Assembly (NCBI RefSeq): GCF_034424315.1 | Contig: NZ_CP139972.1 | Location: forward strand, 4,030,001-4,094,000 | Source of the DNA: Chitinophaga sancti | GTDB taxonomy: Bacteria > Bacteroidota > Bacteroidia > Chitinophagales > Chitinophagaceae | Length of the DNA: 64,000 nucleotides | Direction: 5' to 3' | In this document: piece by piece, positions 46,205 to 55,743 of the stretch | How the letters are laid out: every line of letters begins with the position of its first letter | Position numbering within the stretch: the stretch's first letter is position 1 | The notes under the pieces: generated by a model | Databases searched by the model: none | Seen by the model: the letters and a program-made list of their open reading frames with translations, nothing else | What the model was told of the DNA's origin: nothing | Position numbers and translations under genes: made by a program

Positions 46205-47368
46205 ATGGAACTGGTGATTGTAAATGATAAACATACAGCAAAGCAGTTTTTAGACGTTCATGTGCTGCTGAATAAAGATGTACCCGGATGGGTCCGCCCG
46301 CTGGACAGAGATATCAATGCCGTGTTTGATACAGAAAAGAACAAGGCCTTTCGCCACGGAGAGTTAGTCCGCTGGTTGCTGAAAGATGATAGTGGCAAAC
46401 TGATAGGCCGTATAGCCGCATTTGTCAATAAAAAATATAAGACCAAGGGAGATGAACAACCTACAGGTGGTATCGGGTTCTTCGATGTGATCAATGATCA
46501 GCAGGCCGCCAACTTTCTCTTTGACCATGCCCGCGACTGGCTGAAAGCGAGAGGAATGGGAGCCATGGACGGCCCGATCAACTTCGGTGAAAGGAATAAC
46601 TGGTGGGGTTTGGTCGTTGAAGGTTTTCATGAGCCATTATATGGAATGAACTTCAATCCCCCTTTTTATAAAGACCTGATGGAAAACTATGGCTTCAAGC
46701 CGTTTTTCCACCAGTACTGTTATGGCCTGAATGTAAAAGAGCGTGTACAGGACAAATTCTATACCCGCCACGCAGCCATAGCAGCAGATCCCGCATTCTC
46801 TTCCCGCCACCTGAAAAAGAACCAGATGGAGAAGTACGTAAAAGACTTTGTACATGTATATAATAAAGCATGGGCAGGACACGGAGGTAATAAGGAAATG
46901 GGATTCCAGCAGGCCCTGAAATTGTTTAATCAAATGAAACCTGTAATGGATGAAAAACTGGTGTGGTTCATTTACCATAATAATGAGCCGATCGGTGCCT
47001 GGTTGAATTTACCATCCCTGAACGAATATTTCAAACACATGAATGGAAAATTCGGGCTGCTGCAGAAGCTTCAACTCCTATGGATGAAATGGACCCGCGG
47101 TACCAAAACTTTTACAGGTATCTTATTTGGAATCGTACCCGAATTTCAGGGTAAAGGAGCTGATGCTTACATGATCATGGAAGGTGGTGCTATTATCCAG
47201 TACAAGCTGCAATATGAAAAATATGAGATGCAATGGATTGGTGATTTCAATCCCAAAATGATCAACATGGCGGAGGGACTGGGAACTACCATCACCCGAA
47301 AGTTAACAACTTATCGTTACCTCTTCGACAGAACCAAAGAATTCAAACGTCATCCACAACTTGTTTAA
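46205..47368 (+). CDS. GNAT-fold acyltransferase-like protein
   Basis: A 387-residue protein that appears to hold two acyltransferase-like halves. The first (to about residue 150) ends with RGMGAMDGPINFGERNNWWG and YGMNFNPPFYKDLMENYGF; the second has GAWLNLPSLNEYF and GIVPEFQGKGADAYMIMEG, close to an acetyl-CoA loop. The GPxNFG...NPPxY pattern marks a conserved Bacteroidota family with distant likeness to YghO. The substrate is unknown. There is no signal peptide. Confidence 0.7.
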   Translation: MELVIVNDKHTAKQFLDVHVLLNKDVPGWVRPLDRDINAVFDTEKNKAFRHGELVRWLLKDDSGKLIGRIAAFVNKKYKTKGDEQPTGGIGFFDVINDQQAANFLFDHARDWLKARGMGAMDGPINFGERNNWWGLVVEGFHEPLYGMNFNPPFYKDLMENYGFKPFFHQYCYGLNVKERVQDKFYTRHAAIAADPAFSSRHLKKNQMEKYVKDFVHVYNKAWAGHGGNKEMGFQQALKLFNQMKPVMDEKLVWFIYHNNEPIGAWLNLPSLNEYFKHMNGKFGLLQKLQLLWMKWTRGTKTFTGILFGIVPEFQGKGADAYMIMEGGAIIQYKLQYEKYEMQWIGDFNPKMINMAEGLGTTITRKLTTYRYLFDRTKEFKRHPQLV

Positions 47369-47370
47369 AA

Positions 47371-47486
47371 TAAAAGAGCTTGTATCAGAAGTAAAATTTC
47401 CCGGATTTAATTCGGATACCTGAAGCTGAGCATCTTCATTTTTAAGATTCTCAGTGCCTCCAAATACATTTGATACAAGCTCTTTA
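47371..47486. repeat. 116-bp element with 15-bp terminal inverted repeats
   Basis: The arms aaagagcttgtatca (47373-47387) and tgatacaagctcttt (47471-47485) are perfect inverted repeats. The 83-bp interior holds an 11-bp stem with one mismatch (ctgagcatctt / aagattctcag). It fills the gap between two convergent genes. It could be a folded terminator, a small RNA, or a miniature inverted-repeat element. No clear target-site duplication is seen. Confidence 0.5.
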
Positions 47487-47487
47487 C

Positions 47488-48822
47488 TTATAAAGCCTTT
47501 ACATCTGCCGGAGGCAAATGCCTGATGATGGTGTTGTAAATATCTTTTTCCCTGAAAGGTTTCAGCATACAATCATTAAAACCTAAATCTCTATACCGGC
47601 TATTCTCAGTCAGCGTAATATCCGAGGTAATTGCCAGCACAGGCACATTTGCTTTGAGTACATTACGATCCTCCCGGATCTTCCTCACCACTTCCAAACC
47701 TGTCATTCCCGGCATCTGTATATCCAGCAATACCATGTCATACTCATGACGGGAAAACAATTCATATGCTGCAATTCCGTCCTTTGCCTTATCAAAATTA
47801 CACTTCCAGCGGCTCAGGATATGGGATAACAAAACAAGGTTCATTTCCTGGTCATCAGCTACCAGGATATTCCTGCCTTCCATAAAACTACCAGTCATTT
47901 CCTCCTGTTCTCTCCGGGTAATGACCAGCGTCTGCACCTCCGCTAACTGATAAGTAATTTTAAAAGAAAAACAACTGCCTTTGCCCTGCGCACTTTCAAC
48001 ATGAATATCACTCCCATGCAATCGAAGTATCTTCTGAACAATCGACAAACCCAACCCGGTACCACTCACCGCTGCCATGTGCGGAGGACGTGGAAATGAA
48101 TAGTAGGTAAACAAATTGGGTAGAATATTTCCAGGAATTCCAGCGCCTGTATCTTTCACTTCCAGGTGAACGACAACTTTGTCCTCAATAGCTTTTGACA
48201 CACGTAATATCACTTGTACACCTCCCGTTGAAGTGTACCTGATAGCGTTGTCAATCAGGTGTTGCATCACCTGTTTTAGTCGCAGCGCATCACCCATTAC
48301 ACGCAGGTATTGATCACCATCATAAACGGCATCAAAGTATAAATGTTTATCAATTGCTATTTTTCTTCTTTCTTCAGTTACAGCATAAAAAACGGTATAG
48401 ATTTCAAAGGGCTGTGGGTCCAGTTGTATATCATCTTTTGCCAGGTGATATACTTCCTGGGCATCGGTCATGATGCGAAGCAGCATACCAGCAGCACGTT
48501 CTATGGCATGTAGCAGTTCCCGCTGTTCCTTATCCATTGGGGTATGCGTCAGTTGTTCACTCATGCCGATAATGGCATTTAGTGGGGTACGAACTTCTCT
48601 GTTGAAGTTTGAAATCATATCCAGCTTGCCTTTTAAAGAATCAGACAAGTCAGATTGTGTTTTGTTTAATTGCATTCGCAGGCGATAGTTCATGACAATA
48701 GCAACAATTGCTACAAATAGAAAAAACAGTGCGATGCTAATGACAAAAATACTATCGGATAATTGTACCAGGAGGGGCACAATACTTGAGGTCAACCTGC
48801 ATGCGACCATCCTCGACATCAT
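47488..48822 (-). CDS. Hybrid sensor kinase with receiver, lacking the H-box histidine
   Basis: A 444-residue protein with one helix near the N-terminus (about 22-46), a dimerisation region, an ATPase domain (LIDNAIRYT, VKDTGAGIP, GTGLGLSIV) and a C-terminal receiver with Asp367 in VLLDIQMPGMTG and Lys in CMLKPF. The H-box reads SNFNREVRTPLNAIIGMSEQ: the phospho-accepting His is Arg75 (codon AGA). The ATP site and the receiver look intact, so the protein may bind nucleotide and be phosphorylated by another kinase, or act as a phosphatase. It is convergent with the GNAT-like gene. Confidence 0.9.
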   Translation of the reverse strand: MMSRMVACRLTSSIVPLLVQLSDSIFVISIALFFLFVAIVAIVMNYRLRMQLNKTQSDLSDSLKGKLDMISNFNREVRTPLNAIIGMSEQLTHTPMDKEQRELLHAIERAAGMLLRIMTDAQEVYHLAKDDIQLDPQPFEIYTVFYAVTEERRKIAIDKHLYFDAVYDGDQYLRVMGDALRLKQVMQHLIDNAIRYTSTGGVQVILRVSKAIEDKVVVHLEVKDTGAGIPGNILPNLFTYYSFPRPPHMAAVSGTGLGLSIVQKILRLHGSDIHVESAQGKGSCFSFKITYQLAEVQTLVITRREQEEMTGSFMEGRNILVADDQEMNLVLLSHILSRWKCNFDKAKDGIAAYELFSRHEYDMVLLDIQMPGMTGLEVVRKIREDRNVLKANVPVLAITSDITLTENSRYRDLGFNDCMLKPFREKDIYNTIIRHLPPADVKAL

Positions 48823-49075
48823 AAGAAATTGAAATATTAAAGATTACTTCCTACACGATAATTATGGTCCTTTCTGTGGTGCTTTTGCTAATATTAAGTT
48901 AGTGATTTATTTGCTTCCTTCCAATATGCTGCCCAACTTAGGTTGTATATCGATTTTAATTTTATATTCCTAAAAATTACCCACCACTCCTCTTACAATT
49001 TCACTTTCCAGCATTCTACTTCTTAAAATAACACTATATTTAGTAAGCAATCATCATGCTAACTTGCTTGTAACT

Positions 49076-51190
49076 ATGTCCACCATTTTTTCGGCCGGTT
49101 CCGAAAAGCCAACTACAGTCCAACCTGCGGGTTCATTCAGATTGCAGGTCCTCAAAATGATGGGCAGCATTCTGCTGTTCTTCGTCACTTATGGTTTGCT
49201 GCTGATATATGCAGGGATCCTCGCCGCCATTTTTCTCTGGGCAGGTGTCAGCCTTATTATGTTTGCACCGCTCCATCCCATGACCATCTTCACCTTCCTG
49301 CTCATCATTGCAGGATTAGGAATTATCTTTATGGGTTTGATGCAGGTCTTATTCCTGGTCAAGTTTCTTTTCACCCGGCAGCAACAGGATTTGTCATTGC
49401 GCATTCCCATCACCCGCAAGGAACAACCTGTACTTTTTGATTGCCTGCAAAAAATTGCGCAAAGCACCAAAACCCGCTTCCCTAAAAAGGTCTACCTCGC
49501 TCCCGGCGTAAATGCAGCAGTCATTTACCCCGTTCGCTTCATGAATATGTTCTGGCCCGTTGGCAAAAACCTGGAAATCGGTTTAGGGCTTGTCAATAGT
49601 CTGAACATAAGTGAATTCAGTATGGCAATCGCACATGAATTTGGTCATTTTTCGCAGCGAAGCATGAAACTCGCCAGCTATGTGTACACGGTGAACAGAA
49701 TGATCTACAATATGCTTTACGAAAACCAGAGCTGGCACAAAACCATGAGCTGGATCTCAGGCAGGTGGATCGTATTCGCATTGCTGGCCCGTATCAATCT
49801 TCGCATAGTCAGCGATATACAAAAGGCCCTGCGGTTGATGTATGGTATGGTGAACAGGCAATACATGGCCCTGAGAAGGGAAATGGAATTTCATGCGGAT
49901 GAAGTGGCGCTGAAAGTAGCAGGTACAGATGCTGCCATTTCGGCCATGCGCAGACTGGAAATAAGTGGGTTCTTTTATGAGCATTGTCTGCTGCAATTGC
50001 CCGAAATGGCAAGGCAGCAACGACGCTTTGGAAATATCTATGAAGTACACCGCTCGCTCATCAGGCTCTATGCTTCTCAACATGAAATTGCGCTGGATGC
50101 ACATCAGTTACCCTTAGTAACAGATAGCTATTTTAGCTCATTTTTACTGAGCAGGATACAGCTCCCGGATCAGTGGGCTACGCATCCCTCCAGGGAAGAA
50201 AGGGAGCAACGCTATGTGGCAGCGAATATCAGCAAAACAATGCATCCTGAAAGTGCATGGCAACTCTTTCATCATGCAGAGGAATTGCAAGAGCAAATGT
50301 CGACCTTGCTGAATCAACCTTTTCTACAGCAACCGGGTCAATATGTGCCTTATCCCGTGGAAAACTTCATCGCAGAAACAGCTACCAGGATCAAAGATTA
50401 CTCAATGCCAGCTGTCTTCAATGAGTATTACGACAATCGCCCGTTTCCGTTGTTACCTGAAGCGAATATTACCCCGCTCCCTAATGATCAGATGGCAGCA
50501 TTATCCATTTCTTTATTATATGCAGAGAATAATGTACAGCGGTTGCGGGCTTATTTCAGGGATATTCAGGATGCGGATACCTTACATGCCATTCAGCTGG
50601 GGCAAATCAAAACCAGGTATTTTGAATTTGAGGGAAAACAATACCCGGCCAATGCTGCGGCCAAAGTTCGTAACAGGTTGCAAACCCACATCCGGCAGGA
50701 AGCAGAGTGGTTGCAGGCGCATGATCTGCTGGCATTGCATTACCATTATACAGTAGCTTTTCAGAAAGATCCCGCCTTTGCACAGCAATTGCTGGAAAAG
50801 TATTTCAAGCTCATGGAGCACCAGGGTATTTGCTGGCAGTTGAATGATATAGTGGGCAGGATTTTTCATTCAGTTAGTTCCTTGTTTAGCGAGCAGGGAT
50901 TGACGATAGCCAGTGCGCAGCCTTATTTTGACAGCCTGGTAGATGAAGGGGTATTGCTAAAGAAGGTGTTGCTCCGCCTGAAGCAGATGTCGGAAGTGTC
51001 AGGAGGATGGGATAATACCTTGCAGGAAAAGGTGAGCCATTTCCTGCGGTTTAATTATAGTTATGTAAATGGGAATGAGCCGGTTATGGAAGAGATTACG
51101 AATTTGCATGAGATTAGTACGACGGTGATGGAACAGTATAATAATAGTATCATCTTAATGAAGAAGGCCTGGCTGGAAGCGGTGTTGTAA
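49076..51190 (+). CDS. M48-family zinc metallopeptidase with a long C-terminal region
   Basis: A 704-residue membrane peptidase. Two N-terminal helices (about 25-55 and 70-95) are followed by the zinc site HEFGH at residues 187-191 and the third ligand region MEFHADEVAL near 271, as in HtpX and Oma1. The last 400 residues have no motif I recognise and are much longer than in HtpX (about 290 residues). The ATG at 49076 is chosen over an upstream TTG at 49064. Confidence 0.88.
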   Translation: MSTIFSAGSEKPTTVQPAGSFRLQVLKMMGSILLFFVTYGLLLIYAGILAAIFLWAGVSLIMFAPLHPMTIFTFLLIIAGLGIIFMGLMQVLFLVKFLFTRQQQDLSLRIPITRKEQPVLFDCLQKIAQSTKTRFPKKVYLAPGVNAAVIYPVRFMNMFWPVGKNLEIGLGLVNSLNISEFSMAIAHEFGHFSQRSMKLASYVYTVNRMIYNMLYENQSWHKTMSWISGRWIVFALLARINLRIVSDIQKALRLMYGMVNRQYMALRREMEFHADEVALKVAGTDAAISAMRRLEISGFFYEHCLLQLPEMARQQRRFGNIYEVHRSLIRLYASQHEIALDAHQLPLVTDSYFSSFLLSRIQLPDQWATHPSREEREQRYVAANISKTMHPESAWQLFHHAEELQEQMSTLLNQPFLQQPGQYVPYPVENFIAETATRIKDYSMPAVFNEYYDNRPFPLLPEANITPLPNDQMAALSISLLYAENNVQRLRAYFRDIQDADTLHAIQLGQIKTRYFEFEGKQYPANAAAKVRNRLQTHIRQEAEWLQAHDLLALHYHYTVAFQKDPAFAQQLLEKYFKLMEHQGICWQLNDIVGRIFHSVSSLFSEQGLTIASAQPYFDSLVDEGVLLKKVLLRLKQMSEVSGGWDNTLQEKVSHFLRFNYSYVNGNEPVMEEITNLHEISTTVMEQYNNSIILMKKAWLEAVL

Positions 51191-51401
51191 TGTCTTAATA
51201 AAATCGCCTGAATAGAATTCTCATAATTATATTCTCTTAATTGTATTCCCAAAAATCTACTTTCTTACCAGCACCCTTTCATTAAAAAAATTAAACACCT
51301 CTTCCTTACTGCCGCAGGCCACTTCCCCCCTCCTCCCATGCCCCTTTAACCATTTCTCCTGAATTTTCTGTACTTTCGACCTTCGCGAACCGCCTTTGAA
51401 T

Positions 51402-53378
51402 ATGGAGAATTTTATCGTTTCTGCCCGTAAATACAGACCACAGAACTTTTCTACAGTAGTAGGACAATCCCACATTACCACCACGCTCAAAAACGCTATC
51501 CGCAATAACCAACTTGCGCACGCCTTTTTGTTCTGCGGTCCACGCGGTGTGGGTAAAACCACCTGTGCCCGTATCCTGGCAAAAACTATTAACTGCGAAA
51601 ATCTCCAACCCGATGGAGAGGCCTGCAACCAATGTCACTCCTGCGTTTCCTTCAACGAAGGCTCCTCATTCAACATCCATGAACTGGATGCTGCATCCAA
51701 CAACTCTGTAGACGACATTCGTACCCTCGTAGAACAGGTGCGCTTTGCTCCTCAAGCCGGTAAATATAAAATCTATATCATAGATGAGGTCCACATGCTC
51801 AGTTCCTCCGCGTTCAATGCATTCCTGAAAACGCTGGAAGAGCCGCCCTCCTATGCCATTTTTATCCTGGCTACCACCGAGAAACATAAAATCCTCCCCA
51901 CTATCCTGAGCCGGTGCCAGATCTTCGATTTCAAGCGCATCACTATCCAGGACACGGTAGAGCACTTACAGGAGATCTGTCAGAAAGAACACATCCAGGC
52001 CGAAAACGATGCCCTGCACCTGGTAGCGCAAAAGACCGATGGCTGTATGCGTGACTCGCTCAGTACCCTGGATAAAATCGTCTCCTTCACCGGCGGCAAA
52101 CTTACTTACCAGAACACCCTGGAGCACCTGAACATCCTTGACTATGACTACTTCTTCAAGATCATGGATGGAGTACTGCAACAGGATGTAGCTTCCGCAC
52201 TCCTCATATTTGACGAGATCCTGCAAAAGGGTTTCGAAGGCGATAACTTCCTGAACGGCTGGGCTGAATTCCTCCGCAACCTCCTGTTGTGTAAGGAAGA
52301 TAAAGTTCTCCACCTGGTAGAAGTAAGTGGTAACCTGAAAGATCGTTACCGCCAGTTGTCCGGTAAACTCAGTCCTTCTTACCTGATCACCGCCCTCCAC
52401 CTCCTGAACGAAACGGAGATCAATTACCGCATGGCACGCAATAAACGTTTGCATGTGGAATTGGCCCTGATCAAACTCTGTTTCCTGCAACAGGCAGTTA
52501 CCTTAGTCAGTGATGACCAAACCGGGGAGGTAGTAAAAAAAAAACTGGTAGCTGACGGTTCCGCTCCTCAAAAACTGCGGGCACCGATTGCACAGGCAAC
52601 ACCCGCTAAAGCAGGTCAACCGGCTACAAGTACATCCATTGCTGCCGATGAGCCAAAACTCTCTATAGAAAATAAAGTGCCTGTACAGTCAACTGGGGTA
52701 CAACAGGGTTTAAATACAGCTGCTCAGCAGACCGGGTATACTCAAACAGGAACTACTCAATCAGTTTCCTCCCAGGCTGGGTATAACCAATCCGGATCTT
52801 CTCAATCAGGTTCCGCTCAAAATGGAACCACTCATGCAGGATCTTCCCAATCGGGTACCTCCCATTATGATACCTCTCAATCCGGTTCTTCACATACCAG
52901 CTCCAAACCTGCTGCCACAGTGCCAAAGGTATCCGGCCTTGCTGCCATGAAACAGGCATTTGCCGCACAGCAAACCGTCGAAACCAGGCAGGAGAGCATC
53001 CCAATGACGCATGGCGCACTTTCCGTATACTGGGATGAATTCATCGACCGCTTCCGCCAGGCTAACAAAATGACAGTTGTAAGCAATTTACAACTAGCCG
53101 TAATCGCCATGCTGGGAGCTGAAGAGATCGGAATCACGAGCCGGAATATTGTGCAATTCCGCTTCATGGAAGAAGAAAAATTGCACATCTCCCAATTCTT
53201 CAAAGACAAGTTCCGGAACAACAGCCTGGTACTGACCCTCCATCTGGACGAATCACAGCAAACTGCGGATATTGGCCCTGCACCGCTATCCAGCCGTGAA
53301 AAATTTGCAAAGATGATAGAAAAATATCCGCTCGTGAAAGAGTTGAAAGACAAACTAAATCTAGAACTCGATTTTTAA
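51402..53378 (+). CDS. dnaX: DNA polymerase III subunit gamma/tau
   Basis: A 658-residue clamp-loader ATPase. It has Walker A FCGPRGVGKTTCARIL, the four-Cys zinc module (CENLQPDGEACNQCHSC), IIDEVHML and the SRC motif (ILSRCQIFDF) in the first 240 residues, and the collar domain to about 365. A long linker follows, with Ser/Thr/Gln/Gly repeats (residues 440-510, SGSSQSGSAQNG), then a tau-type C-terminal domain (about 535-658). Codons 379-381 are three lysines in a run of ten A bases; see the separate entry. The ATG at 51402 is used over a TTG two codons earlier. Confidence 0.96.
   Translation: MENFIVSARKYRPQNFSTVVGQSHITTTLKNAIRNNQLAHAFLFCGPRGVGKTTCARILAKTINCENLQPDGEACNQCHSCVSFNEGSSFNIHELDAASNNSVDDIRTLVEQVRFAPQAGKYKIYIIDEVHMLSSSAFNAFLKTLEEPPSYAIFILATTEKHKILPTILSRCQIFDFKRITIQDTVEHLQEICQKEHIQAENDALHLVAQKTDGCMRDSLSTLDKIVSFTGGKLTYQNTLEHLNILDYDYFFKIMDGVLQQDVASALLIFDEILQKGFEGDNFLNGWAEFLRNLLLCKEDKVLHLVEVSGNLKDRYRQLSGKLSPSYLITALHLLNETEINYRMARNKRLHVELALIKLCFLQQAVTLVSDDQTGEVVKKKLVADGSAPQKLRAPIAQATPAKAGQPATSTSIAADEPKLSIENKVPVQSTGVQQGLNTAAQQTGYTQTGTTQSVSSQAGYNQSGSSQSGSAQNGTTHAGSSQSGTSHYDTSQSGSSHTSSKPAATVPKVSGLAAMKQAFAAQQTVETRQESIPMTHGALSVYWDEFIDRFRQANKMTVVSNLQLAVIAMLGAEEIGITSRNIVQFRFMEEEKLHISQFFKDKFRNNSLVLTLHLDESQQTADIGPAPLSSREKFAKMIEKYPLVKELKDKLNLELDF
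52535..52544 (+). promoter_or_regulatory. A10 slippery run in dnaX
   Basis: Ten A bases encode the end of Val378 and Lys379-381 just past the collar domain. Adding one base leads to Thr-Gly-Ser-stop; losing one leads to Asn-Trp-stop. Either slip would give a product of about 382-384 residues, the size class of gamma. Thermus thermophilus makes gamma by slippage at a similar A run. Confidence 0.6.
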
Positions 53379-53437
53379 TACCCTCTTGAATCCACAGAAG
53401 AACAAGAATACAACTTTCACATTTCGCAATTCTTTTG

Positions 53438-53445
53438 TAGGTTTG
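53438..53445 (+). promoter_or_regulatory. -7 box of the pyruvate dehydrogenase E2 gene
   Basis: TAGGTTTG matches TAnnTTTG exactly, 22 nt before the ATG at 53468. No exact -33 TTTG is seen. Confidence 0.45.
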
Positions 53446-53467
53446 AGGCAAAATTTGGAAAAATACT

Positions 53468-55081
53468 ATGGCAGAAGTTATCAGAATGCCCCTTTTGAGT
53501 GACACGATGACAGAAGGGGTGATCGCGGAATGGCATAAAAAGGTAGGTGATACCGTAAAAGCAGACGATGTAATTGCTGAGGTGGAAACTGATAAGGCCA
53601 CCATGGAAGTGATGGGATATGTAGAGGGTACCTTATTATATATAGGTGTAGAGAAGGGAAAGGCTGCTAAAGTAAATGAAGTGATAGCTGTCGTTGGTAA
53701 ACCAGGTGAAGACTTCAAGTCCTTACTGGGTGGTGCTGCTCCCGCTCCTGCCGCTGCACCGGCTCAACCTGAAGCTCAGGCACCAGCTCCGGCTGCTGCA
53801 CCAGCGCCAGCTGCTGATAATGCAGCTGCTGCAGAGGCTCTGAAAAATGCTACTGTTATTCGTATGCCGCTCCTGAGCGATACGATGACAGAAGGTAAAA
53901 TCGTAGCCTGGAATAAAAAAGTAGGCGACACCGTAAAAAGCGACGACGTTCTGGCTGAAGTGGAAACCGATAAGGCAACCATGGAAGTAATTGGTTACGC
54001 TGAAGGTGAATTATTATATGTAGGCGTAAAAGAAGGTGATGCTGCCAAAGTAAATGGTATCATCGCTATCGTAGGTAAAAAGGGTACGAACGTAGATGCT
54101 ATCCTGGCTGCTGAAGGTGGTGCTAAGCCAGCTGCTGCTGCTCCTGTTGCAAATGCTGCTCCTGCCGCAACTCCTGAAGCTGCGACTGACGCTAATGGTC
54201 GTGTGAAAGCATCTCCACTGGCTAAGAAACTGGCACAGGAAAAAGGTATCGATATTAATAAAGTAACCGGTTCCGGTGATAACGGTAGAATCGTGAAGAA
54301 AGATGTGGACGGCTTCGTTCCATCTGCAGCACCTGCTACCACCGCTCCTGCACCAGCTGTTGCAAAATCAGCTGCTCCTGCATTTGCACCTGCCGGTCAG
54401 GAAGGTTATACCGATATTCCGCTGACTCAGATGCGTAAAGTAATCGCTAAACGCCTGAGCGAAAGCAAATTCACTGCTCCTCACTTCTACCTCAAAGTAG
54501 ATGTTAATATGGATAAGGCAATGGATGCCCGTAAAGCAATTAACGAGGTTTCTCCTGTTAAGATCTCCTTCAATGATATGGTGATCAAGGCAGCTGCCCT
54601 GGCCCTGCGCCAGCATCCTGATGTAAACAGCAGCTGGATGGGTGATTTCATCCGCCAGAACCAACATATACACATTGGTTCCGCTGTAGCTATCGAAGAT
54701 GGTCTGATCGTACCGGTTATCCGCTTCGCTGATCAGAAATCCCTGAGCCAGATCGCAGCTGATGCTAAAGGTCTGTACGACAAAGCGAAAAACAAGAAAC
54801 TGCAACCACAGGACTTCAGCGGTAATACCTTCACTATCTCTAACCTGGGTATGATGGGTATCGATGAGTTCACCGCCATCATCAATCCGCCGGATTCTGC
54901 AATCCTGGCTGTTGGTGGTATCAAGGAAACAGTCATTTCTGAGAAAGGACAGTTCAAAGCTGTTAATATCATGAAACTGACCCTGAGCTGCGATCACCGT
55001 AGCGTAGATGGTTCCGTAGGCGCAAGGTTCCTGGCAACACTGAAAGGTTACCTGGAAAACCCGGTTACAATGCTGGTTTAA
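53468..55081 (+). CDS. Pyruvate dehydrogenase complex E2 (dihydrolipoamide acetyltransferase)
   Basis: A 537-residue core subunit that moves acetyl groups to CoA. Two lipoyl domains (about 1-77 and 129-207) each carry the lipoylated Lys in VETDKATMEV. Ala/Pro-rich linkers follow, then a subunit-binding domain (about 245-282, ASPLAKKLAQEKGIDINKV) and the catalytic domain with LSCDHRSVDGSVGARFL, the His near residue 508. The motif pattern is that of pyruvate rather than 2-oxoglutarate dehydrogenase. E1 and E3 genes are not adjacent. Confidence 0.95.
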   Translation: MAEVIRMPLLSDTMTEGVIAEWHKKVGDTVKADDVIAEVETDKATMEVMGYVEGTLLYIGVEKGKAAKVNEVIAVVGKPGEDFKSLLGGAAPAPAAAPAQPEAQAPAPAAAPAPAADNAAAAEALKNATVIRMPLLSDTMTEGKIVAWNKKVGDTVKSDDVLAEVETDKATMEVIGYAEGELLYVGVKEGDAAKVNGIIAIVGKKGTNVDAILAAEGGAKPAAAAPVANAAPAATPEAATDANGRVKASPLAKKLAQEKGIDINKVTGSGDNGRIVKKDVDGFVPSAAPATTAPAPAVAKSAAPAFAPAGQEGYTDIPLTQMRKVIAKRLSESKFTAPHFYLKVDVNMDKAMDARKAINEVSPVKISFNDMVIKAAALALRQHPDVNSSWMGDFIRQNQHIHIGSAVAIEDGLIVPVIRFADQKSLSQIAADAKGLYDKAKNKKLQPQDFSGNTFTISNLGMMGIDEFTAIINPPDSAILAVGGIKETVISEKGQFKAVNIMKLTLSCDHRSVDGSVGARFLATLKGYLENPVTMLV

Positions 55082-55089
55082 TCCAATAC

Positions 55090-55141
55090 GATATAATGAA
55101 AAGAGCGGCTTCCTGTAGGAAGCCGCTCTTTTCATTATATC
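55090..55141 (+). terminator. Long perfect hairpin terminator after the E2 gene
   Basis: A perfect 24-bp stem with a TGTA loop, running from gatataatgaaaagagcgg into its complement. It lies 8 bp past the stop. The length is greater than needed, and the U run is inside the stem. Confidence 0.85.
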
Positions 55142-55236
55142 AAATAACAATTCCAATTACTTCCCCCACCCCACTTTTCACTAACTTTTGAAAGTTCAAA
55201 AACATAATATAACTTTATACCATCAATAAGGAAGTA

Positions 55237-55743
55237 ATGAAATTAGCCGAAGCAAAAGCACAATTCATCCTAACATGGGGCTCACTCGGAGCGCAATGGG
55301 GAATCAACCGGACCATGGCCCAGATCCACGCTTTGCTAATGATCATGCCTGAACCCCTGAGTGCAGAAGATATCATGGCAGAGCTAAACATTTCCAGAGG
55401 GAACACTAACATGAACGTGCGTGAACTCATTAACTGGGGCCTGGTAGACCGCGTACTCGTTCCCGGCGAAAGAAAAGAATACTTCACCGCAGAAAAAGAC
55501 ATCTACAAAGTCGCCAAAGAAATAGCCCGTGAAAGGAAGCGCAGAGAACTGGACCCCATTCTTAAAACCCTGGAACAACTCCAGGAAGTAGAAGGCGATC
55601 CGAAAGACAAACACGTAAAATCGTTCAAAGATTCCATTACAGAGATCAACAAATTCGCTCACCAGACAGACAAGACCCTGAATGCATTTGTAAAAGCAGA
55701 CGCAAACTGGTTCTATTCAACCCTGATGAAGTTGTTTAAATAA
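55237..55743 (+). CDS. GbsR/MarR-type transcriptional regulator
   Basis: A 168-residue regulator with a winged helix-turn-helix (about 20-90, LGAQWGINRTMAQIHALLMI, LSAEDIMAELNISRGNTNMN, LINWGLVDRV) and a charged C-terminal helix pair. The pattern fits the GbsR-like branch, which in Bacillus answers to choline. The ligand and targets here are unknown. Confidence 0.88.
   Translation: MKLAEAKAQFILTWGSLGAQWGINRTMAQIHALLMIMPEPLSAEDIMAELNISRGNTNMNVRELINWGLVDRVLVPGERKEYFTAEKDIYKVAKEIARERKRRELDPILKTLEQLQEVEGDPKDKHVKSFKDSITEINKFAHQTDKTLNAFVKADANWFYSTLMKLFK

Noticed and set aside
51966..52490. A 174-codon minus-strand open frame
   Set aside because: It is antisense to the conserved part of dnaX.
55090..55141. 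A 24-bp perfect palindrome as a mobile element end
   Set aside because: Its position 8 bp past a stop and its T runs fit a terminator; no second end or transposase is seen.
54368..55156. A 262-codon minus-strand open frame
   Set aside because: It is antisense to the E2 catalytic domain and runs into its terminator; no recognisable protein.
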